Origin: Burkholderiales bacterium
GTDB taxonomy: Bacteria; Pseudomonadota; Gammaproteobacteria; Burkholderiales; Burkholderiaceae_F
Reading direction: 5' to 3'
DNA length: 37,840 nucleotides
NCBI GenBank assembly: GCA_020248865.1
Contig: JADCGS010000049.1
Span: 1-37,840 of the forward strand
The notes below the pieces were generated by a model. The model was not told the origin of the DNA. It saw only the letters and a program-made list of their open reading frames with translations, and did no database searches. Each line of letters begins with the position of its first letter. The first letter of the stretch is position 1. The translations under genes and the position numbers were made by a program. Of the stretch, positions 33,056 to 37,840 are shown one piece after another.

Positions 33056-33961
33056 TCACTTTGCCTTGCGCACGGCCGACGCGCCGGCCAGACGGCCGAT
33101 GATGGCCCCGCCGATTCCCAGCACGGCCAGCACGGCCGCCCAGGGCAGCCCGGGACCGGCCGGCAGCGTGCGCGCCGGCTCCAGCGGGTCGAGGCCGGGC
33201 AGGGCGGGCGCCAGGACTTGCCACAGCACCCACAGCGCGCCGCTGCCGAGCAGCCCGGCCGCGAGCAGCAACGCGGCGCCGGTGTAGGCATAGGGCCGGG
33301 CGATGGTGGCGTCGGTGGCGCCGACCAGCCGCAGCAGCCGGACCTCGGGCAGGTCCGCCGCCGTGAGCAGGCGGATCGCCGCCACCAGTGCCAGTGCCAG
33401 GGTCAAGGCGGCGACCGCGGCGGCGGTGGCTCCCAGCGCCGTGCCGGCGCGCAGTCCACTGGTCAGCCGCTGATGCCAGCGGGCGTCGAAGTGCACCAGA
33501 TCGACCCGCGGCAGCTTGCGCAGAGCCGTCAGCGCGGCCTCGATCTCGCCTGTCGTGGCGCCGGCGTCGAACCGCAGGACCAGCACGTCGGGCAGCGGGT
33601 TGTTCTTGACCTCGGCCGGTACACCGCTGCGCGAGGCGCGCGCGGCCAGTGCGGCCAGCGCCTGCTCGCGCGGCACCCACTCCACGGCTGCGATGCGCGG
33701 CGCGGCCTGCGCACGCGCCGTCAGCGCCCTCAGATCGGCGCTCGCGGTGCCGGGCGCGACGAACAGCGTCGCCTCGGCGGTGCGCAGGGGCTGCACCTGC
33801 TGCCAGGCGCGCCACAGCAGCGGTGCGGCCACCAGCGCAGCCAGCAGCACCGTGGTGGCCACCGTTGCCAGCAGCAGGGCCACCAGCAGCACACCGGGCT
33901 GGCGCGCTGCCCCGCGCCACGCCCGGCGCAGGGCAAAGCCGCGCAGGGCGACGGCGCTCAC
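33056..33961 (-). CDS. ftsX: Cell-division protein FtsX
   Basis: A 301-residue FtsX: cytoplasmic tail, first helix VLLVALLLATVATTVLLAALV, periplasmic domain with VEWVPREQALAALA, then three helices, with LPEVRLLRLVGATDATIARPY as the conserved loop before helix 3. With FtsE it forms the ABC-type complex that controls peptidoglycan hydrolases at the division septum. GTG 33961 gives the length usual in betaproteobacteria and has GAAGG upstream; an ATG at 34084 would overlap ftsE by 11 bases but adds 41 residues of repeat-like, proline-rich sequence. The stop codon abuts the island. Confidence 0.85.
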   Translation of the reverse strand: MSAVALRGFALRRAWRGAARQPGVLLVALLLATVATTVLLAALVAAPLLWRAWQQVQPLRTAEATLFVAPGTASADLRALTARAQAAPRIAAVEWVPREQALAALAARASRSGVPAEVKNNPLPDVLVLRFDAGATTGEIEAALTALRKLPRVDLVHFDARWHQRLTSGLRAGTALGATAAAVAALTLALALVAAIRLLTAADLPEVRLLRLVGATDATIARPYAYTGAALLLAAGLLGSGALWVLWQVLAPALPGLDPLEPARTLPAGPGLPWAAVLAVLGIGGAIIGRLAGASAVRKAK

Positions 33962-34016
33962 CGGAGGACCTTCGCGTTCGAGGTTGCGACCCTGGGGTGG
34001 TCCGGCAGGAACATCG

Positions 34017-34053
34017 GGCTCACCTTGCGCAGCAGCGGGCTTGCAGATCGGCC
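34017..34053. repeat. Possible dispersed repeat between ftsE and ftsX
   Basis: Plus-strand translation of this stretch gives GLTLRSSGLADR, and the minus strand gives SPLLRKVSPM. I recall very similar phantom peptides from a short intergenic repeat common in Comamonadaceae genomes. If right, an element of about 100 bp has entered the ftsE-ftsX joint, which normally overlaps. Recognition is from memory only. Confidence 0.35.
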
Positions 34054-34073
34054 CCCGGGACGGCCCGGTGGAC

Positions 34074-34811
34074 TCATGACGCATCCGCCTGCAGCCGGCC
34101 CGCCTCGACATGCAGCCGCCTGAGCGTCGGCGGTGCTGTCCACGCGCCGGCGGGCGGGGCGTGAGTGGCCACGATCACGGTGACGCCGGCCGCGCAGAAC
34201 TGCGCCAGTATGGCCAGCAGTGCCGCAGCAGCCGGTTCGTCGAGGTGCGCCACCGGCTCGTCGGCCAGCAGCAGCGCCGGCCGGTTGACGATGGCGCGCG
34301 CGAGTGCGGCGCGCTGCTGCTCGCCGCCCGACAGGGCGCGCGGGCGGACGCGGCGCGCCTCGTCGGCGGGCAGGCCGGTGCGGCTGAGCGCGCGCTCGGC
34401 CCGCTCGGCCGCCTCGGCGTGCGCCACGCCGGTGGCCAGCGCGGGCAGCATCACGTTGTCGAACACGCTGCGGTCGTCCAGCAGCATCGGGTCCTGCAGC
34501 ACGATGCCCATGGACTGGCGCAGCAGCGGCACGGCGCGCGGTCGCAGGCGGCCGATGTCCTGGCCGGCCACGCGCACGCTGCCGCTGGTGGGCAGATCGA
34601 GTGCCGCGATCAGTTGCAGGATGGTCGACTTGCCGGCGCCGCTTGGCCCGGTGAGCAGCACGAACTGGCCGCGCGCGATGCTGAAGCTCACGTCCGCCAG
34701 CGCCAGCCGAAAGCTGCCAAAGCGGCGGCTCACGCCGTCGAATTGCACCAGCGGCGCTTCGGCGTCAGGCGCCGTGGTTGTCTCGGCAGGGGTTTCGAGC
34801 GGGGTGCTCAT
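34074..34811 (-). CDS. ftsE: Cell-division ATP-binding protein FtsE
   Basis: A 245-residue ABC ATPase. Walker A GPSGAGKST is at 55-63, the signature LSGGEQQR at 160-167 and Walker B LLLADEP at 180-186, with LLDDRSVFDNVMLPAL typical of FtsE. It drives FtsX to activate septal hydrolases. The N-terminal 20 residues (TPAETTTAPDAEAP) are an extension not needed for the fold. It is divergent from ppk, with a 12-bp minisatellite in between. Confidence 0.92.
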   Translation of the reverse strand: MSTPLETPAETTTAPDAEAPLVQFDGVSRRFGSFRLALADVSFSIARGQFVLLTGPSGAGKSTILQLIAALDLPTSGSVRVAGQDIGRLRPRAVPLLRQSMGIVLQDPMLLDDRSVFDNVMLPALATGVAHAEAAERAERALSRTGLPADEARRVRPRALSGGEQQRAALARAIVNRPALLLADEPVAHLDEPAAAALLAILAQFCAAGVTVIVATHAPPAGAWTAPPTLRRLHVEAGRLQADAS

Positions 34812-34832
34812 GCGGACAACGCCGCTGGCAGC

Positions 34833-34916
34833 GCCCCGGGCAACGCCCCGGGCAACGCCCCGGGCAACGCCCCGGGCAACGCGGCGGGCAACGCGGCGGG
34901 CAACGCGGCGGGCGCC
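34833..34916. repeat. 12-bp minisatellite between ftsE and ppk, seven units
   Basis: Four copies of GCCCCGGGCAAC (34833-34880), two of GCGGCGGGCAAC and a terminal variant GCGGCGGGCGCC end at 34916. The array occupies the divergent regulatory region of ftsE and ppk. In the ppk frame it would read (P/G)GQR repeats, but this is upstream of the likely ppk start. Confidence 0.85.
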
Positions 34917-34938
34917 GGGGCCGCGGCAGGTGCATGCC

Positions 34939-34944
34939 TAGAAT
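34939..34944 (+). promoter_or_regulatory. Candidate -10 box of the ppk promoter
   Basis: TAGAAT matches the sigma-70 -10 hexamer at four of six positions and lies 80 bases before the ppk start. No clear -35 box is seen 16-18 bases upstream, where the sequence is very GC-rich; the minisatellite ends 22 bases upstream. Confidence 0.3.
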
Positions 34945-35023
34945 GGACGAAGGTCAATGGCGGGCCCACGGGTTTTTCATTCTACGGGCGCCGCGCTTCA
35001 TCGAGCGGTCATCTGCACTGCCT

Positions 35024-37240
35024 ATGGTCGGACGCAAACGCAAAGCGGCGAGCGAGAAGCCGCCGCCCATTAAGGACGGCAAGCGCGCCCGCGCCAAGGA
35101 CGATCTCATTTCCACGGTACTGGCGGCGCCCGGCACGGCCGCGCGCCTTTTGCACCGCGACTTGTCGCTGCTCGCGTTCAACGAGCGCGTGCTGGCGATG
35201 GCCGCGCGCGCCGACGTGCCGCTGGCCGAGCGGCTGCGCTACCTGTGCATCGTCTCGTCCAACCTCGACGAGTTCTTCGAGGTGCGCCTGTCCGATCTGA
35301 TCGACGAGATGCGCGAGGAAGGCGGCTGGGTGCCGACGGCGGCCCGCTGGGGCGAGTTTGCGCTGATCTCGGAGCGCGCCCATGGCCTGGTGGACCGTCA
35401 GTACGCACTGTTCAACGACGTGGTGATGCCGGCACTCGGCCGCTCGGGCATCGTGGTGGTCAACCACGCCAGCCGCACGCCGGCACAGAAGCGGTGGGTG
35501 CGCGAGTACTTCGAGCGCGAGGTGCGGCCGCTCTTGTCGCCGATCGGACTGGACCCGGCGCACCCGTTCCCGCTGGTGATGAACAAGGCGCTGAACTTCA
35601 TCTGCCAGCTCGAGGGCAAGGACGCCTTCGGCCGCGCTGCCACCATCGCCATCGTCAAGGTGCCGCGCGTGCTGCCGCGGGTGATTCCCCTGCCGCCGCG
35701 GCTGTCCGAGGGCAAGCATGCCTTCGTCATGCTGTCCTCGGTGATCCGTTCGCACCTGCAGGAGCTGTTCCCGGGGCGGGCGGTGGCGGGCTTCTCGCAG
35801 TTCCGCGTGACGCGCGACTCGGACCTGTCGGTCGACGAGCGCGAGGTCAGCAACCTGCGCCAGGCCCTGCGGATGGAGCTCACGCAGCGCCACTTCGGCA
35901 ACGCCGTGCGGCTGGAGGTCCTGCGCACCTGTCCGCCGCCGCTGGAGTCGCTGCTGCGCGAGCAGTTTCAGTTGCCCCGCGAGTCGGTCTATCGCGTCGA
36001 CGGACCCGTGAACCTGGTGCGGCTGAACCAGCTGGTGGACCACGTCGTGCAGCCGCAGCAGCGCTTCAAGCCCTTCGTGCCGGCCTGGCCGGACCGGCTG
36101 CGCCCGGCCGGCGAAGGGGCCAGCGTGTTCGACGCCATCAGGCAGGGCGACATCCTGCTGCATCACCCGTTTCAGAGCTTCGAGCCCGTGATCGAGTTCC
36201 TGCGCCAGGCCGCGCACGATCCCAAGGTGGTGTCGATCCGGATGACGCTGTACCGCACCGGCGCCGCCAGCGTGCTGGTGGACCTGCTGATCGAGGCGGC
36301 GCGGCGCGGCAAGGAGGTCACGGTCATCGTCGAGCTGAAGGCGCGCTTCGACGAGGAAGCCAACATCGATCTGGCCGAGCGGCTCGAACAGGTCGGCGCG
36401 CAGGTGGTCTACGGGGTGGTGGGCCTGAAGATTCATGCCAAGCTGCTGCTCGTGCTGCGGCGCGAGGAGGACGAGCCGGCGGGGCGGCGCCGCAAGCCGT
36501 TGCCCGCGCGGCTGGCGCATTACGCGCACCTGGGCACCGGCAACTACCACCCGTCGACCACCAAGCTGTACACCGACTTCGGCATGCTGACGGCCAACGT
36601 GGCGCTGTGCGCGGACGTGGAGCGGGTGTTCATGCACCTGACCAGTCTCACCCGGGTGGAGAAGCTCACGCACCTGTGGCTGGCGCCGTTCGCGCTGCAC
36701 AAGCGGGTGCTGGCGGCCATCGCGCACGAGGCCAGGCTGGCGGCGGCGGGCAAGCCGGGCCGCATCATCGCCAAGATGAATGCGCTGATCGACGAGGCCA
36801 CCATCAACGCGCTGTATGCGGCCTCCCAGGCGGGCGTGAAGATCGACCTCATCGTGCGCGGCGCCTGCAGCCTGCGGCCGGGGGTCAAGGGCCTGTCGGA
36901 AAACATCCGCGTGCGCTCGGTCGTCGGGCGGCTGCTGGAGCACCATCGCATCTACTACTTCCGCAACGGTGGCGCCGACGACGTCTACCTGTCGAGCGCC
37001 GACTGGATGGGCCGCAACCTGTTTCGGCGCATCGAAGTGGCCTGGCCGGTGCTCGACCGGAAGCTCAAGCAGCGCGTGATCGACGAGGGACTGAAGATTT
37101 ATCTGGACGACAACGTCGATGCCTGGACGCTGGCGACCACGGGCGAGTACCGGCTGGCGCGGCCGCGGCCGGGAACCCGGCTGGTTCAGGCGCAGCGCGC
37201 GCTGCTGCTGAAGCTGGCCGCCGATCCGGGAGCCGGGTGA
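35024..37240 (+). CDS. ppk: Polyphosphate kinase 1
   Basis: A 738-residue PPK1 that makes polyphosphate from ATP. The N-terminal domain begins LHRDLSLLAFNERVLAMA and SSNLDEFFEVR. The phospho-accepting His is H471 (LKIHAKLLLV), followed by LGTGNYHPSTTKLYTDFG; the second catalytic His lies in LEHHRIYYF (H640/H641). ATG 35024 was chosen; in-frame starts back to 34778 run through the minisatellite and would add 82 residues of low complexity. A basic N-terminus of about 25 residues precedes the core. Its stop TGATG overlaps the sixA start. Confidence 0.95.
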   Translation: MVGRKRKAASEKPPPIKDGKRARAKDDLISTVLAAPGTAARLLHRDLSLLAFNERVLAMAARADVPLAERLRYLCIVSSNLDEFFEVRLSDLIDEMREEGGWVPTAARWGEFALISERAHGLVDRQYALFNDVVMPALGRSGIVVVNHASRTPAQKRWVREYFEREVRPLLSPIGLDPAHPFPLVMNKALNFICQLEGKDAFGRAATIAIVKVPRVLPRVIPLPPRLSEGKHAFVMLSSVIRSHLQELFPGRAVAGFSQFRVTRDSDLSVDEREVSNLRQALRMELTQRHFGNAVRLEVLRTCPPPLESLLREQFQLPRESVYRVDGPVNLVRLNQLVDHVVQPQQRFKPFVPAWPDRLRPAGEGASVFDAIRQGDILLHHPFQSFEPVIEFLRQAAHDPKVVSIRMTLYRTGAASVLVDLLIEAARRGKEVTVIVELKARFDEEANIDLAERLEQVGAQVVYGVVGLKIHAKLLLVLRREEDEPAGRRRKPLPARLAHYAHLGTGNYHPSTTKLYTDFGMLTANVALCADVERVFMHLTSLTRVEKLTHLWLAPFALHKRVLAAIAHEARLAAAGKPGRIIAKMNALIDEATINALYAASQAGVKIDLIVRGACSLRPGVKGLSENIRVRSVVGRLLEHHRIYYFRNGGADDVYLSSADWMGRNLFRRIEVAWPVLDRKLKQRVIDEGLKIYLDDNVDAWTLATTGEYRLARPRPGTRLVQAQRALLLKLAADPGAG

Positions 37241-37704
37241 TGGATCTCATCCTGTGGCGCCATGCCGAGGCCGAGTACGGCGAGCCGGACCTCGGCCGCC
37301 AGCTCACCGGCAAGGGGGAGAAGCAGGCCCGCCGCGTGGCCGAGTGGCTTTACCAGCACCTGCCCGACTCGGCGCGGGTCCTCGTGAGCCCGGCCACCCG
37401 CACCCAGCAGACGGCGCGCGCACTGGCCGAGCTGTCGGGGCGCAAGTTCCGGACCGTAGATGCGCTGGCGCCTGGCGCCCGCGTGCTCGACGTGCTGCGC
37501 GCGGCCGACTGGCCCGACAGCAAGGCGCCGGTGGTCATCGTCGGCCACCAGCCCACGCTCGGCCAGGTGGTCAGCCACCTGGTGGCCGACCAGGATGCCG
37601 AGTGGAGCTTCAAGAAGGGCGCGGTCTGGTGGCTGCAGTCGCGCAGCCGCGCCGGTGGCGACGAGGTCGTCGTGCGTGCGGTGATCAATCCGGAGTTTGT
37701 CTAG
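37240..37704 (+). CDS. sixA: Phosphohistidine phosphatase SixA
   Basis: A 154-residue histidine-phosphatase-superfamily protein with LILWRHAEAE at the start (nucleophilic His8), SPATRTQQTA and VIVGHQPTLGQ (second His). SixA removes phosphate from phosphohistidine proteins such as NPr in E. coli. It shares one base with the ppk stop codon, an arrangement often seen in this group, so the two are co-translated. Its TAG stop is part of a dispersed repeat. Confidence 0.9.
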   Translation: MDLILWRHAEAEYGEPDLGRQLTGKGEKQARRVAEWLYQHLPDSARVLVSPATRTQQTARALAELSGRKFRTVDALAPGARVLDVLRAADWPDSKAPVVIVGHQPTLGQVVSHLVADQDAEWSFKKGAVWWLQSRSRAGGDEVVVRAVINPEFV

Positions 37705-37721
37705 CCCGGATGTTTCATCAG
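37699..37721 (+). repeat. 23-bp repeat overlapping the sixA stop
   Basis: This is the inverted counterpart of 135-157 with one mismatch. It begins in the last sense codon of sixA and supplies the TAG stop, so the repeat appears to have settled exactly at the gene end. Confidence 0.65.
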
Positions 37722-37776
37722 GGACGCGGGATTTGCGTGGATGCCCGCGTGAGCCAGATTGCGCGAGAGGGGCGCA

Positions 37777-37840
37777 GCCGATGCCCGTAGGCATCGGCGA
37801 GCACTTGAGCGAAATGTGGCCGCGCGGGCGCCGCGCAAAC
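37777..37840. repeat. Dispersed repeat, right copy, with hairpin
   Basis: A perfect 9-bp stem GCCGATGCC / GGCATCGGC (37777-37785 / 37790-37798, loop CGTA) is followed directly by the 43-base sequence repeated at the window start. Hairpin plus conserved tail fits a REP-like element. No T-run follows, so it is not a normal terminator. Confidence 0.65.

Noticed and set aside
34778..35023. N-terminal extension of PPK through the (P/G)GQR minisatellite
   Set aside because: The frame is open, but PPK1 homology begins after 35024 and a -10-like box lies inside the extension; kept only as an alternative.

Overview
The window reads as chromosome of a GC-rich betaproteobacterium, most likely a member of the Burkholderiales close to Comamonadaceae. 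The main grounds are the cytochrome-oxidase assembly order DUF2909 / surf1 / a small CxxxC protein / ctaA / ctaB / sco facing rpoH, and an ftsE-ftsX pair lying beyond rpoH. GC-rich third codon positions and open antisense frames fit the same picture. Both ends of the window lie in copies of one short dispersed repeat. This suggests that the piece is a contig or segment bounded by repeats, and it is not evidence of a circle.

Region 1 (about 0.3-19.9 kb) is an accessory uptake and breakdown module. A minus-strand operon encodes an M19-type dipeptidase, a DUF885 protein with HEAWPGH, an alpha/beta hydrolase and an M3 metallopeptidase. Divergent from it is an AraC-type regulator, followed by a TonB-dependent receptor, an MFS permease, a membrane-anchored alpha/beta hydrolase, a phytanoyl-CoA-dioxygenase-like Fe(II)/2-oxoglutarate enzyme, an iodotyrosine-deiodinase-like flavoprotein, a complete four-subunit sarcosine-oxidase-type enzyme (soxB-D-A-G) and an NTF2-like protein. 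The reading frames from the MFS gene to soxG overlap or nearly abut, apart from an 84-bp gap before the deiodinase-like gene. The deiodinase-like protein keeps the Glu/Tyr/Lys triad that grips the amino-acid end of halotyrosine. My working hypothesis is import and dismantling of a peptide-like compound that carries halogenated and N-methylated tyrosine.

Region 2 (19.95-25.6 kb) is housekeeping: haem A synthesis and copper delivery for cytochrome c oxidase, then rpoH on the minus strand. The rpoH promoter overlaps a good CIRCE element, which implies HrcA control of sigma-32.

Region 3 (about 25.6-33.05 kb) is a less GC-rich island that separates rpoH from ftsX, genes that are commonly neighbours. 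On the plus strand it carries a 755-aa GTPase with GBP/atlastin-like motifs and an apparent integrase-type DNA-binding N-terminus. The start of this gene is preceded by four copies of a 9-bp repeat in two inverted pairs. Next is an hsdM gene whose 3' end has been replaced by a serine-recombinase remnant. On the minus strand is a compact five-gene operon: a ribbon-helix-helix-like protein, a DUF4258-like small protein, a uracil-DNA-glycosylase-fold protein and two unknowns. It looks like a defence or toxin-antitoxin island with novel parts.

Region 4 (33.05-37.7 kb) is backbone again: ftsX and ftsE on the minus strand, then ppk1 and sixA on the plus strand, with a 12-bp minisatellite between ftsE and ppk. 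I saw no tRNA or rRNA genes, CRISPR arrays or intact transposases.
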